Below, piece after piece: positions 41,161 to 51,613 of a stretch of DNA of 64,000 nt. Every line of letters starts with the position of its first letter. Position 1 is the stretch's first letter. The translations under genes and the position numbers were made by a program. Source of the DNA: WHSW01 sp963749365 (GTDB lineage Bacteria; Actinomycetota; Thermoleophilia; Solirubrobacterales; 70-9); NCBI GenBank assembly GCA_963749365.1, contig CAVVME010000002.1:96671-160670 (forward strand). The letters run 5' to 3'. Below the pieces are notes generated by a model. The model saw only the letters and a program-made list of their open reading frames with translations, was not told the origin of the DNA and ran no database searches.

Positions 41161-42467
41161 TACGCCCGCGCCAATTCCCTGATCGCGTAGAGGTGGAATT
41201 CCGCCATCTCGACCAGGTCGTCGATCGCGAGCGCCTCGTCGGCGCCGTGGGCGGCGTCCATGTACGCAAGCGGGTCGGTGGCGAAGACGGGGGCGAAGCC
41301 GTAGGCGACGGTGCCGTAATCGCGCCGCACCCAATGCGAGTCGGAGAAGCCGGGGGTGACGACCGGCAGCAGCGTCGCCCCCGGCAGGCGCTCGCCGACG
41401 TAGCGCTCGCAGATCCGGAAGAGGGCGGTGTCGGTCGGCGACTCCGTCCCGCCTTCCAGTGGCTCGATCAGCTCGACCTCGTAACGGAGATCGTTCCCGA
41501 GCGCGGCCGCCACCTGCTCGCGGATCCGCCCCTCGGTGTCGCCAGGGAGCGCGCGGCAGTCGCAGATCACGTCGGCGAACGGCGGGATCACGTTGCTCGG
41601 CTCGCCGGCCGCCAGCCCCGTCGGGGTGACCGTGGTCCTGGTCATCGCCGGCAGCAGGTCGGCCAGCGCCGGGTGCTGGCCGGCCGCCCAGGCGACCGCC
41701 GCCTCGGGGTCGGTTGGGGCGCCGAGCGAGGCGAGCGCGCGCTCGAGCCCCGGATCGAGCCGCCCCGGCGGGTCGTGGGCGAGCAGGCGCTGCACGGCGG
41801 TCGCCGCGTGGCCGACGGGGTTGTCGCAACGGCTCGGCACCGAGGCGTGGCCGGCGCGGCCGGGGAGGCGGATCCGCAGCGAGGTGACCAGCTTCTCGCC
41901 GATCGAGACGAGCACGATCCGGCGCCCGTCGCCGAGCTCGAGCAGCATCCCGCCACCCTCGTTGAGCGCGTAGTCGCAGCGCAGGTCCGGGCGCTCGCGG
42001 ACCAGCCACGACATGCCGACGTCGGAGACGTTTCGCTCCTCGTCGGCCTCGGCGACCAGGACGACGTCCCCCGCCGGACGCTCACCGCTGCGCGCCACCG
42101 CCGCGAACGCGACCGCCCGCGCGGCGAGCTCGTTCTTCATGTCGGCCGCGCCGCGGCCGATGATCAGCCCGTCGCGGATCCGGCCCTCGAACGGGCCTAC
42201 CGTCCAGTCGGCGGGGGGCGCCGGGACGACGTCGGTGTGAGCGAGCAGCATCAGCGACGGACCCTCGCCGGTGCCATCGACCCGCGCCACGAGGTTGAGC
42301 CGCGCGGGATCGGGCCCGACCAGCTCCGACTCCACTCCGGCACCCGCCAGGTACTCCGCCAGCAGCTCGGCCGCCGGCGTCTCGTTGCCCGGCGGATTGG
42401 AGGTGTCGATCTGGATCAGCGCTTGAGCAAGTCCGACGACCTCGTCGCGGAGCTCAGACCCGCTCAT
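41160..42467 (-). CDS. M20 family metallopeptidase/amidohydrolase (ArgE/DapE/ACY1 type)
   Basis: 435 aa. Di-zinc ligands are visible: His/Asp in LMLLAHTDVVPAP, Asp in IIGRGAADMKNELAA, the Glu pair in VLVAEADEERN, and a C-terminal His in YMDAAHGADEA. The insertion dimerisation domain carries LRIRLPGRAGHASVP. These enzymes cleave N-acyl or dipeptide amide bonds. In this operon it would process imported conjugates. Overlaps the upstream P1 peptidase by 14 bp. Confidence 0.9.
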   Translation of the reverse strand: MSGSELRDEVVGLAQALIQIDTSNPPGNETPAAELLAEYLAGAGVESELVGPDPARLNLVARVDGTGEGPSLMLLAHTDVVPAPPADWTVGPFEGRIRDGLIIGRGAADMKNELAARAVAFAAVARSGERPAGDVVLVAEADEERNVSDVGMSWLVRERPDLRCDYALNEGGGMLLELGDGRRIVLVSIGEKLVTSLRIRLPGRAGHASVPSRCDNPVGHAATAVQRLLAHDPPGRLDPGLERALASLGAPTDPEAAVAWAAGQHPALADLLPAMTRTTVTPTGLAAGEPSNVIPPFADVICDCRALPGDTEGRIREQVAAALGNDLRYEVELIEPLEGGTESPTDTALFRICERYVGERLPGATLLPVVTPGFSDSHWVRRDYGTVAYGFAPVFATDPLAYMDAAHGADEALAIDDLVEMAEFHLYAIRELARA

Positions 42468-43414
42468 CGCGCGCCCGGGCCAGGCGCCGGACCTCCTCGA
42501 TCGGGAATCCCTCCTGCATCGTCCCGTCGCGCATCTCGGCCGGGCGGGCGGCGACGAGGCAGTTGTAGACCGCCTCCTGCGCCGCCTCCCAGGCGGCCGC
42601 GAAGTACGGGTCGAGATCGTCGTTGGAGAATTCGCCGGACTGGCCGGTCGAGAACGCGAGCCCGATCTCGCCCGATCCCTCAGCGCCGTAGGAGCCGACC
42701 CGGACCAGGCCCAGCAGCACTCGCAGCGCCATCCGGCGAAGCTGATGGGGCGCCATTGGCGCGTCGGTGGCGCAAACCGCGATGCAGGAGCCGGCCGGGG
42801 CGGTGCCCGGCCGCGCCGGGTCGAGCCGGGTCCCGAACAGGTCGAGTCGCTCGCGGTCGCCGAAGTTGCAGAGCAGCAGCACGCCGACCTGGTGCTCGCC
42901 GACCACCCGCGAGGCCGTTCCGATCCCGCCCGGGAAGTCGAAGCACATCATCCCGGTGCCGGCGCCGACGCTGCCCTCGGCAACCTGCTCCCCGAGCGCG
43001 GCGAGCGCCCGGTCGACGTCGCCGACGACCACCCGGCGAGAGTCAGCGCGCCAACTGTCGTCGCACTCGCCGACCACCGGGAGCACGATCCGCTCCGGCC
43101 CGCGCCCGGAGGCGAGCACCGCAGCGTGGTGGACGACGCCGACCGCGTGCGAGCCGCAGAGATAGACCGGGGTCGTCAGCTGGCCTCGCTCGTCGATCTC
43201 GATCTTGCCGGTCAGCTCGCCCATCCCGTTGACCACCGCGGTCGCCGCCGGCGCCGGCAGGGTCGGCGGCTCGACCACGGTGACCCCGGTCGGCTCGCCG
43301 CTCTCGGCCTGCGAGTGCCCGACCCGGACCCCGGGTACGTCGGTGATCGCGTTGCGCTGGCCCGGCGCGATCAGGCCGACCGGTCCGGCGAGCTCGCGCC
43401 AACGCTCCGAGCGC

Positions 43415-43422
<8 letters not shown>
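42454..43422 (-). CDS. P1/DmpA-family aminopeptidase (S58)
   Basis: 322 aa. Family features: NAITDVPGVRVGHSQAESGEPTGVTVV, then CGSHAVGVVHHAAV, VGAGTGMMCFDFPGGIGTASRVV, and the segment SYGAEGSGEIGLAFSTG holding the self-cleavage/nucleophile Ser. DmpA enzymes are aminopeptidases, and the BapA branch cleaves N-terminal beta-amino acids from peptides. That is notable beside Kdd- and BKACE-type enzymes. The ATG at 43422 overlaps the DppF stop by 8 bp. Confidence 0.87.
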
Positions 43423-44409
<987 letters not shown>

Positions 44410-44413
<4 letters not shown>

Positions 44414-45417
44414 GAGGGGCCGCCCGATCCCGTCCCCTCGACGGCCGGCCACTCCGACCAGGGCGCGAAGTGACACGCGGACGAGTGCCCCGGCGCGACC
44501 TCGCGCAGCGGGGGATCGTTCAGGCAGCGATCGGCGGCATACGGACAGCGCGGGCGAAACCGGCAACCGTCGGGCGGGTTGCCCGGATCGGGCGGCCCGC
44601 CCGGAATCGGCTCGGCGAGCCCGCGCTCGCCGCCGATCACCGGCAGCGACTCGAGCAGCCGCTTCGTGTAGGGATGCTGGGGATCACCGTAGACCGACGA
44701 CACCGAGCCGATCTCGACGATCCGGCCCGCGTACATGACCGCGATCCGGTCGCAGGTCTCGGCGAGCACGCCGAGGTCGTGCGAGATCAGGATCAGCGCC
44801 AACCCGAACTGCTCACGCAACCGTTCGAGCAGCTGCAGGACCTGCGCCTGCATGACCACGTCTAGCGCCGTCGTCGGCTCGTCGGCGATCACCAGCGACG
44901 GTTCGCAGGCCAGGGCCAGCGCGACCATCACCCGCTGGCGCTGGCCCCCGGAGAGCTGGTGCGCGTAGCGCTGTCCGACCGTCGGCGTCAGTCCGACCGT
45001 CTCGAGCAGCTCAGCGGTGCGCTCGCGGATCTCGCCCGCGCCCTTGCCGTGCCCGTGCATCCGCAGCACCTCGGCGAACTGCGCGTCGATCTTCTGTACC
45101 GGGTCGAGCGAGTTCATCGCCCCCTGAAAGACGAGCGAGATATGGCGCCAGCGCACGTAGCGCATCCCCGTCTCGGTGCGCCGCTCGAGGTTGATCGGCT
45201 CCTCCTCACCCGGCAGCCGCAGGGTCATCGTCCCCGACTGCTCGAGGCTCGGCGGAAGCAACTTCATCAACGCCAGCGCGGTCGTCGTCTTGCCACAACC
45301 CGACTCGCCCGCCAGCCCGAGCGCCTCGCCCTGCTCGATCGCTAGGTCGACCCCGTCGACGATCGGCCCTCCGCTCGCGTGCACGCGCAAATCGTTGACC
45401 TCGAGCAGCGCGCTCAT
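44410..45417 (-). CDS. Peptide/nickel-type ABC importer ATP-binding protein (DppD-like)
   Basis: 335 aa. Walker A GESGCGKTTT, Q-loop VFQGAMNSLDPV, signature LSGGQRQRVMVA, Walker B SLVIADEPTTALD, and the oligopeptide C-terminal Cys motif GCRFRPRCPYAADRC. It pairs with the DppF-like ATPase. Overlaps the DppC-like permease gene by 4 bp. No unusual features. Confidence 0.93.
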
Positions 45418-46349
45418 CCGAGCTCCTGCAGCCGTGGGTTGATGTACTCCTCGAACAGGTAGCCGAGCACCGCGATCGCGAGCACAAGCAGGGTGATGCA
45501 GAGACCAGGCGGGACCACGTACCACCAGGCCTCGGCGCTCGGCGCGCCCGCCTCGAAGCCGTTCTCGAGCATCTGCCCCCACGAGATCCGGCTCGGGTCC
45601 CCGAGCCCCAGGAACGCCAGCGCCGACTCGGAGAGGATCGCCACCGCCACGATCAGGACCGTGTTGGCGAAGATCAGCGGCATCGCGTTGGGGAGGATGT
45701 GGGTTCGGATGATGTACCAGTGGCCTGCCCCGAGCGCCCGGGCGCGCTCGACGAAGGCGCGCTCGCGCAGGGTCAGCACCTGGGCCCGCACGATCCTCCC
45801 GGTCCCGGCCCACGAGGTGATCCCGATGACCAGGATCAGGGTGCCGAGCGACGGGCTGAGCAGCCGCGAGAGCACGATCATCAAGGGCAGGGTCGGGATG
45901 ACCAGGAACCAGTTGTCGAGCGCGTCGAGGATGCGGTCGGTCCAGCCGCCGAAGTAGCCGCTGAACAGGCCGACGGAAGCCCCGATCAGCGCCGAGATGA
46001 TCGCGGCCGAGAACCCGACCACGATCGAGACCCGCGCTCCGACCAGGAGCTGGGAGAGAACATCTGCACCGCTCTCCGTCGTCCCCAGCAGGTGCTCGCT
46101 ACTCGGTGGCTGAAGGACCTCGAGGCTCGACGCTTGCGGGTCGTCCGGGGCGAGCAGGTTGCCGAAGATCGCAATGAAGATGAACAGGCCCAGGACCCCG
46201 AGCCCGAACCGGCCACGCCAGCTGCCCAGGAGCAGGTCGCGCACCCCCTGTGCCCCGGTGTCGCGTGGCTCTGGTGTCGCCGGGACTCCGGGCGTCGCTG
46301 GAACGTCACCGCCGGTGCCGACCCCGCCGATCTCGCCGGCTCCACTCAT
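45414..46349 (-). CDS. Peptide-type ABC permease (DppC-like)
   Basis: 311 aa. An acidic Gly/Pro-rich N-terminus (about 40 residues) is followed by the OppC_N helix (RGRFGLGVLGLFIFIAIFGNLLAPDDPQ) and five more helices with the EAA-loop LRERAFVERARALGAGHWYIIRTHILPNAMP. ATG at 46349. Overlaps both neighbours by 4 bp. Confidence 0.92.
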   Translation of the reverse strand: MSGAGEIGGVGTGGDVPATPGVPATPEPRDTGAQGVRDLLLGSWRGRFGLGVLGLFIFIAIFGNLLAPDDPQASSLEVLQPPSSEHLLGTTESGADVLSQLLVGARVSIVVGFSAAIISALIGASVGLFSGYFGGWTDRILDALDNWFLVIPTLPLMIVLSRLLSPSLGTLILVIGITSWAGTGRIVRAQVLTLRERAFVERARALGAGHWYIIRTHILPNAMPLIFANTVLIVAVAILSESALAFLGLGDPSRISWGQMLENGFEAGAPSAEAWWYVVPPGLCITLLVLAIAVLGYLFEEYINPRLQELG

Positions 46350-47314
46350 GTCGCCTGCACCCTTGGATCGAGATAGAAGTAGAGGCAATCGGCGAGCAGG
46401 TTGGCGATGATCACGCCGACCGAGAAGACCAGGAAGGTCCCCTGCAGCACCGGGAAGTCCTTGTCGTTGATCGCGTTGAAGGTCAGTTCGCCGAGCCCCG
46501 GCCAGGAGAACAGCGTCTCGATCGTGATCGCCCCGCCGGCCACCGCGCCGAACTGGATCGCCGCCAGGGTGACCAGCGGCAGCAGCGCATTGGGCACGGC
46601 GTGCTTGCTGACCACCCGGTCCCACGGCAGCCCGGTCGCGCGCTTGACCGTGATGAAGTCCTCGGTCAGCACGTCGACCATCGACGACCGCATGATCAGG
46701 AAGTACTGCCCCAACAGCAGCAGGGTCATCGCCGTCGCGGGCAAGACCAGGTGGTCGACGACGTCGAGCGCCTCGGCTAACCAGCTCGAGAACTCCTCGC
46801 CGGGCGTCACCTGCTGCCCGGCCGGAAAGATCGGGATCGCGACCGCCAGCACCAAGATCAGGATGATCCCGATCCAGTACTCGGGCGCCGAGTAGGTGAA
46901 GAGGCTGAACCCGAGTAAGCCCTCGTCCTCCTTCTTGCCGCGTTTCGTCGCGGCCACCACCCCCAGCCACGCGCCGATCACGGTCGCCAGCAGCGTCCCG
47001 GTGCCGACCAGGAGCAGCGTCCACGGGATCGCCTCCTTGATCGCGTCCCAGACCGGCTCCCGCGTCTGCAGGCTGATCCCGAGGTCGAGGGTCAGCGTGT
47101 CGCCGACGTAGTCGGCGAACTGTGCGACCAGCGGCTTGTCGAGTCCGTACTGGGCGCGTAGGTCCTCGATCTCCTGCGGCGTCGACTGCGGCAGCCGGGC
47201 CAGCTCATTGGTCGGGTCGCCGATCCCTCGGAAGAGGAAGAAGTTGAAGATCAACACGAATACGAGCGTCAGCAGCGCCGCCCCGATCTTCCCGGCAAGC
47301 CAGCGGGCGTTCAT
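46346..47314 (-). CDS. Peptide-type ABC permease (DppB-like)
   Basis: 322 aa. N-terminal helix followed by QEIEDLRAQYGLDKPLVAQFADYVGDTLTLDLGISLQTREPV, the standard DppB periplasmic segment. The coupling loop is DFITVKRATGLPWDRVVSKHAVPNALLPLV, and the protein ends with AINDKDFPVLQGTFLVFSVGVIIANLLAD. It lies 10 nt after the binding-protein gene. Confidence 0.92.
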   Translation of the reverse strand: MNARWLAGKIGAALLTLVFVLIFNFFLFRGIGDPTNELARLPQSTPQEIEDLRAQYGLDKPLVAQFADYVGDTLTLDLGISLQTREPVWDAIKEAIPWTLLLVGTGTLLATVIGAWLGVVAATKRGKKEDEGLLGFSLFTYSAPEYWIGIILILVLAVAIPIFPAGQQVTPGEEFSSWLAEALDVVDHLVLPATAMTLLLLGQYFLIMRSSMVDVLTEDFITVKRATGLPWDRVVSKHAVPNALLPLVTLAAIQFGAVAGGAITIETLFSWPGLGELTFNAINDKDFPVLQGTFLVFSVGVIIANLLADCLYFYLDPRVQAT

Positions 47315-47324
47315 CGCGCCGGCC

Positions 47325-49121
47325 TCACGCTTCCAGTTCCAACGGCTCGGCGATCCGTCGGCCCCGCGTACGGCCGAACAGGAACGCGGCCACGGCGATC
47401 ATCACGGCGCCGATCGCGGCCACGCCGCCCGGGACACCGGTCGAGGTCGACTCCGTCGATCCCTCCGCGGGCGCCAGCGTCAGCAGCGGCTCATAGGAGA
47501 CCTGCTGGCAGAAGATGTTGCCCTGGTCTGCGGGACAGGAGGGTGTCACGTTGGCGACCGCGTCGGTCCGATAAGCCTCCAGGCGCGGGTCCTCGGTCAG
47601 CACGATGTAGGGCAGATCACGCTGCGTGATCGCGATCATCTCCTGGATCACCGCCTTGCGCTCCTCGGTGTCGAAGATGGTCGACTGCTCCTCGTAGAGC
47701 CGGTCGTACTCGGGATTCGAGTAGAAGGCGTCCGAGGAGGCGCCGATCTCGTCGGTGGTCAGCAGGCTGAGCAGGAAGCCCGGGTCGTACGGGTCCCCAC
47801 CCCAGCCCCAGATGAAGGTGTCGAAATCCGGCGCCGGCACGCCGTCGACCTTGCGCACGGTGAGCTCGTAGAGCTTGTCCGTGCTTACGACCTGGACGTT
47901 GAACTCGACCCCGATCTCCTGGGTCTGCTCGGCGATCAGCTTCGCCATCTGAACCGTGAACGGCGACTCCGAGCGCACGTAGAGGTCGAACGAGAGCCGT
48001 TCGCCGTCCTGCTCGCGGACCCCATCGTCGCCCGGGACCCAGCCTGCATCGTCGAGGATCTGGTTCGCCATCTCCGGGTCGTACGGATAGTCGAGCTCGG
48101 GAACCTCGAAGAACGACTTGTAGAACGAGGGCAGCAGCCCGTGGGCGACGAACGAGGTGTCCTGGGTCGCGATCGCGTTGATCCGCTCGCGGTCGATCCC
48201 GTAGGCGATCGCCCGGCGCACGTCGAGGTCCTGGACCGCGGGGTTGAACTGCGCGTCCGGGCACTCCTTCTCCGAGCAGAGGTTGAACGAGAGCTGGGTG
48301 AACGAGGCGGTCGGGGCCCGCAGGGTCTCGATCCCATCCTCCTCGCCGAGCCGTTCGAATGTTGCCGGCTGGACCTCGGTGATGATGTCGATCTCGCCCA
48401 GGGTCAGGGCGCGCTCGACCGCGTCGTTGCTGCCGTACTTGATGAACTGGAGCTCGTCGTAGGCGGGCTCCTCGCCGCGCCACTCGGGGTTCCGCTCCAT
48501 GGTCACGATCCGCCCCCGGTCGTACTGGGTCGGGACGTAGGGCCCGCTGCCCACCAGCGGAATCTCGGGCTCATAGGCGCCGGTCAGCTCCTTGACCGGG
48601 ACCTTGTCCCAAACGTGCTTCGGGAGGACATAGATGAACAGACCGCCGATCACGCGCGCGTCGGGCTTGCTCATTTCGAGCACCACGGTGTTCTCGTCAG
48701 GGGTCTTGATCGACTCGACGTTCTGGGTGTACGAGCTGAACAGATACCCCTCACTGCCCAGCACCTCGAGCGACCACTTGACGTCCTCGGAGGTGATCGG
48801 CTTGCCGTCCGACCACTTGGCGCCCTTGACCAGGTTGAAGGTGATCGTCTTGCGGTCCTCGGAGACGTCCCAGCTCTCGGCGATGCCGGGCGTTGGCGAG
48901 ACATCCTTCGGATCGAAGTTGATCAGCAGGTCGTAGGTGATGGCCCAGATCGTGAAGTCCTCTTCGTCCTGACCGATGAACGGGTTCAGCGTCTTCGGGT
49001 CCTGCGCCCAACCGAACCTGAGCACGCTCTGCCCGGAGTCCTGGGCCACCGCGGGAAGCGCCGCGGCCCCCACCGCTGCGGCCACCGCGACCGCCATCGC
49101 CACGACCCGTGCTCGCCTCAT
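47325..49121 (-). CDS. Family 5 extracellular solute-binding protein with C-terminal membrane anchor
   Basis: 598 aa. A Sec signal peptide (about residues 1-26, ending PAVAQ) has no lipobox Cys. The body shows SBP family 5 segments: GWAQDPKTLNPFIGQDEED, PGIAESWDVSEDRKTITFNLVKGAKWSDGKPIT, DVRRAIAYGIDRERI and YSNPEYDRLYEEQSTIFD. Near the end a Ser/Thr/Gly linker leads to a second membrane helix (GVAAIGAVMIAVAAFLFG) and a basic tail. The receptor is thus tethered by its C-terminus rather than by lipid. It delivers a peptide-like ligand to the DppBCDF complex. Confidence 0.9.
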   Translation of the reverse strand: MRRARVVAMAVAVAAAVGAAALPAVAQDSGQSVLRFGWAQDPKTLNPFIGQDEEDFTIWAITYDLLINFDPKDVSPTPGIAESWDVSEDRKTITFNLVKGAKWSDGKPITSEDVKWSLEVLGSEGYLFSSYTQNVESIKTPDENTVVLEMSKPDARVIGGLFIYVLPKHVWDKVPVKELTGAYEPEIPLVGSGPYVPTQYDRGRIVTMERNPEWRGEEPAYDELQFIKYGSNDAVERALTLGEIDIITEVQPATFERLGEEDGIETLRAPTASFTQLSFNLCSEKECPDAQFNPAVQDLDVRRAIAYGIDRERINAIATQDTSFVAHGLLPSFYKSFFEVPELDYPYDPEMANQILDDAGWVPGDDGVREQDGERLSFDLYVRSESPFTVQMAKLIAEQTQEIGVEFNVQVVSTDKLYELTVRKVDGVPAPDFDTFIWGWGGDPYDPGFLLSLLTTDEIGASSDAFYSNPEYDRLYEEQSTIFDTEERKAVIQEMIAITQRDLPYIVLTEDPRLEAYRTDAVANVTPSCPADQGNIFCQQVSYEPLLTLAPAEGSTESTSTGVPGGVAAIGAVMIAVAAFLFGRTRGRRIAEPLELEA

Positions 49122-50122
49122 CCCCGATCTCCTTCGTTAGTTTGCGCGCCCACCGCCACCGGCACCTTCGCCTCGACCGCCGGCTCCACCACCTCCACCG
49201 TCTTCGCCGCTCCGTCGATCCGCACCCGCGCCCCGAGCGGCATCGTCGCCATGTGCTTGCCGTGCCCGACGGGCACGTTGGCGAGCGCCGGGATCCCGAG
49301 CGGGGCGATCAGCTCGTCGAGCACCTGCTCGATCGAGAGCGTCGACTCCGAGCCCTCGGGGGGCACCCGCGAATGCAGACTGACGTCGGTGCCGAAGACG
49401 AGCCCGGCGGCCCGGTCGAGCTTGCCCGCCCGGACCAGATGGTTGAGCGCCGTATCGACGAGGTACTCGTCCTCGTTCAGGTCCTCGACCAGCACCACGC
49501 AACCCTCGGTCTGCACCTCATACGGCGTCCCCATGCTCGCACAGAGCAGGGTGATGCAACCCCCGACCAGCGGCGCCTCCGCCACCCCCTCGCCGACGGT
49601 GAGCACGTAGGGGTCGTCGGGGTCCTCGAACACGCGGCCGAGCGGCTCGGGCTCAAAGGCGCGGTGAAACCACGCCTCGGTGCGCACGGTGAGCTCGTGC
49701 TTCTTGCGGGTGAAGCGGAGGAAGTTGGGGCCGTAGAAGGTCACCCACCCGGCGTGCGCGGCGAGCGCCAGGTGAAGCGCGGTGATGTCGGAGAAGCCGC
49801 AGACGATCCGCGGCTCGCCGAGCGCGTCCCAGTCGATCAGGTCGTAAAGGCGCGCGCAGCCGTAGCCGCCGCAGAGCGTGTGCACCATGTCGATCCCGGG
49901 CTCGCTCAGCGCCCACTGCAGATCCGCCGCCCGCTCGGCGTCGGTGCCGGCGAGATAGCCGTGCACCTTGCGGTGGTTGGGGCCGAAGACGACCTCGTGC
50001 CCGCGCGCCTCGAAGTAGGCGGTCGCCTGCTCGATCTCCGAGCGGGTCTGCGGCGGGCTCGCCGGAGCGACGACGGCGATCGTCGCCCCCTCGGGCAGTG
50101 CCGGGGGCTTGACCCTGGTCAC
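49118..50122 (-). CDS. S66 family peptidase (LD-carboxypeptidase/MccF-like)
   Basis: 334 aa. Nucleophile Ser in IVCGFSDITALHLAL (near residue 115), preceded by HTLCGGYGCARLYDLIDWD. The acid/base residues lie in GCVVLVEDLNEDEY and in the C-terminal NVPVGHGKHMATMPLG, completing the Ser-Glu-His triad. S66 includes murein tetrapeptide LD-carboxypeptidases and MccF, which cleaves aminoacyl-nucleotide antibiotics. In this operon it could trim an imported conjugate. Overlaps the SBP and TetR genes by 4 bp each. GTG start. Confidence 0.88.
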   Translation of the reverse strand: MTRVKPPALPEGATIAVVAPASPPQTRSEIEQATAYFEARGHEVVFGPNHRKVHGYLAGTDAERAADLQWALSEPGIDMVHTLCGGYGCARLYDLIDWDALGEPRIVCGFSDITALHLALAAHAGWVTFYGPNFLRFTRKKHELTVRTEAWFHRAFEPEPLGRVFEDPDDPYVLTVGEGVAEAPLVGGCITLLCASMGTPYEVQTEGCVVLVEDLNEDEYLVDTALNHLVRAGKLDRAAGLVFGTDVSLHSRVPPEGSESTLSIEQVLDELIAPLGIPALANVPVGHGKHMATMPLGARVRIDGAAKTVEVVEPAVEAKVPVAVGAQTNEGDRG

Positions 50123-50790
50123 TCGGCCACCGCCCCGATCGCTTCGGCGATCAGCTCCCCGGACGCCCCGACCGAGCCCAGGACCAGCTCCACGTGCAGC
50201 TCCGCAACCCGGTCGAGCGACAGCGGCCCGCGCGGGTCGAACCACAGCGCCACCCCGGTGCACTCGAGCAGGATCGCGTAGGTGGCCACGTCGGCGTCCG
50301 AGGCCCGCAGCGAGCGGTCCGCGATCCCGGCGCGGATCTGCTCGCGGAAGATCTCCTGATAGGCGTCGCGGCGGGCGACCAGCGAGTCGCGGCGGCGCCT
50401 GCTCAGGGCCCGGATCTCGCTGTCGGTGACGAAGGCCGCGCGACGGTGGATGCCGTGGAAGGCCACATGCTCGCGCACCGCGGCCGCCAGCTTCAGCGCC
50501 GGCCGGTCCTGGCGTCCCATCGCCGCCTCGACGCGCTCGGTCAACAGCTCCATGAACTCGTCCTGGAGCCCGACCAGGATCGCCTCCTTGTTCGGGTACC
50601 AGTGATAGATCGCGGCCGGCTGCACGCGGGCGGCGGACGCGATCGCGCGCATCGAGGTCGCGTGGTAGCCGAGCTTCGCGAACAGCTCGAGCGCCGCCTC
50701 GTGGATCGCCTCGCGGGTCTCGGGTCCGCGCCGGCCGGGGACGCGCGCACCTCGGCGCGGAGCGGCGGGTGTGGTCGTGGTCTCAGCCAA
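50119..50790 (-). CDS. TetR-family regulator inside the catabolic operon
   Basis: 223 aa. An Arg/Pro-rich N-terminus precedes the TetR HTH (TREAIHEAALELFAKLGYHATSMRAIASAARVQPAAIYHWYPNKEAIL, residues ~25-71). The C-terminal ligand domain is of the type found in fatty-acid and acyl-CoA regulators. The TTG at 50790 overlaps the BKACE stop by 8 bp, so it is translated as part of the operon. It most likely binds the palindrome at 53061-53070 and senses a pathway intermediate (inference). Confidence 0.88.
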   Translation of the reverse strand: MAETTTTPAAPRRGARVPGRRGPETREAIHEAALELFAKLGYHATSMRAIASAARVQPAAIYHWYPNKEAILVGLQDEFMELLTERVEAAMGRQDRPALKLAAAVREHVAFHGIHRRAAFVTDSEIRALSRRRRDSLVARRDAYQEIFREQIRAGIADRSLRASDADVATYAILLECTGVALWFDPRGPLSLDRVAELHVELVLGSVGASGELIAEAIGAVAE

Positions 50791-51613
50791 GCCGGAGCAG
50801 CTCCTTCGCCTGCTCCTGGGTCGCCAGCTCGCGTCCCAGGGTCCCGGTCAGCGCGACCGCCTGCTCGACCAGCGCCGCGTTCGAGTCCGCCAGCACGCCG
50901 CGGCTGATGTAGGCGACGTCCTCGAGCCCGGTTCGAATCCCCGGCGCTCCACGCACGAGCGCCAGCGCCATCAGGCGCTGGTGATGGCGCCCGATGCAGG
51001 TCACGGTCCAGAACGTCTCCGGCGGCAGCGGCCGCAGCATCGCCTCCAGCGCCTCCGGCGAGGCGTCGATGCCGCCGGGGACGCCGAAGACGAGGTTGAT
51101 CCGCATCGGCGCGGGCAGGATCCCCTGCTCGAGCCAGCGCACGGCGCTGATCACGTGGCCGACGTCGAAGGCCTCGACCTCGAGCGCGATCCCGGCCTCG
51201 CTCGCGCGCTCGATGATCCCGCGCCCGGCCGGGGGCGGGGTGATGAAGGTCTCGTCGCCGAAGTTCATCGACCCCGACTCGACCCCGGAGAGATCGGGCT
51301 TCGCCTCGAGCCCCGTCGTCCGTTCCTCGATCGTCATGTCGTTCGCGCCGCCGGTCGAGACCATCGTCAGCACCTCACAGCCGACCCGGATTCGCTCGAT
51401 CGCGTCCACGAACAGCTCCGGCCGTCCGCTCGGCGTGCCGTCGTCCTCGCGCACGTGCAGGTGGGCGACCGTCGCCCCCGCGGCCGCCGCCTCGATCGTC
51501 GAGTTGGCGATCTCCTCGGTCGTGTAGGGGATGTTCGGGTTGTTGTCGCGAAACACATCCGCGCCGGTCACCGCGACCGTGAGCACGACCGGATCGCTGT
51601 TCCAGGCACTCAT
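50783..51613 (-). CDS. BKACE family beta-keto acid cleavage enzyme (Kce-like)
   Basis: 276 aa. Zn-binding strand GATVAHLHVREDDGTPS, GSMNFGDETFIT, EVEAFDVGHV, and the acetyl-CoA-binding region INLVFGVPGGIDASPEALEAML. GIRTGLEDVAYISRGVLADSNAALVEQAV is typical of the C-terminus. BKACEs condense a beta-keto acid with acetyl-CoA to give acetoacetate plus a new acyl-CoA; Kce uses 3-keto-5-aminohexanoate and others use dehydrocarnitine. The adjacent Kdd-like gene favours an amino-substituted keto acid, the CaiD-like gene a carnitine-like one. Overlaps the thioesterase by 4 bp. Confidence 0.9.
   Translation of the reverse strand: MSAWNSDPVVLTVAVTGADVFRDNNPNIPYTTEEIANSTIEAAAAGATVAHLHVREDDGTPSGRPELFVDAIERIRVGCEVLTMVSTGGANDMTIEERTTGLEAKPDLSGVESGSMNFGDETFITPPPAGRGIIERASEAGIALEVEAFDVGHVISAVRWLEQGILPAPMRINLVFGVPGGIDASPEALEAMLRPLPPETFWTVTCIGRHHQRLMALALVRGAPGIRTGLEDVAYISRGVLADSNAALVEQAVALTGTLGRELATQEQAKELLRLG

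Noticed and set aside
39748..42009. 753-codon open frame as a single oxidoreductase
   Set aside because: The upstream half is antisense-type Arg/Pro-rich sequence overlapping the M20 peptidase. The FAD protein begins at the ATG at 41160.
50925..50950. GGTTCGAATCCCCGG resembling a tRNA T-arm
   Set aside because: It lies inside the BKACE coding sequence (encoding GIRTGL), the flanking bases do not form a T-stem, and no acceptor, D or anticodon arms are present.
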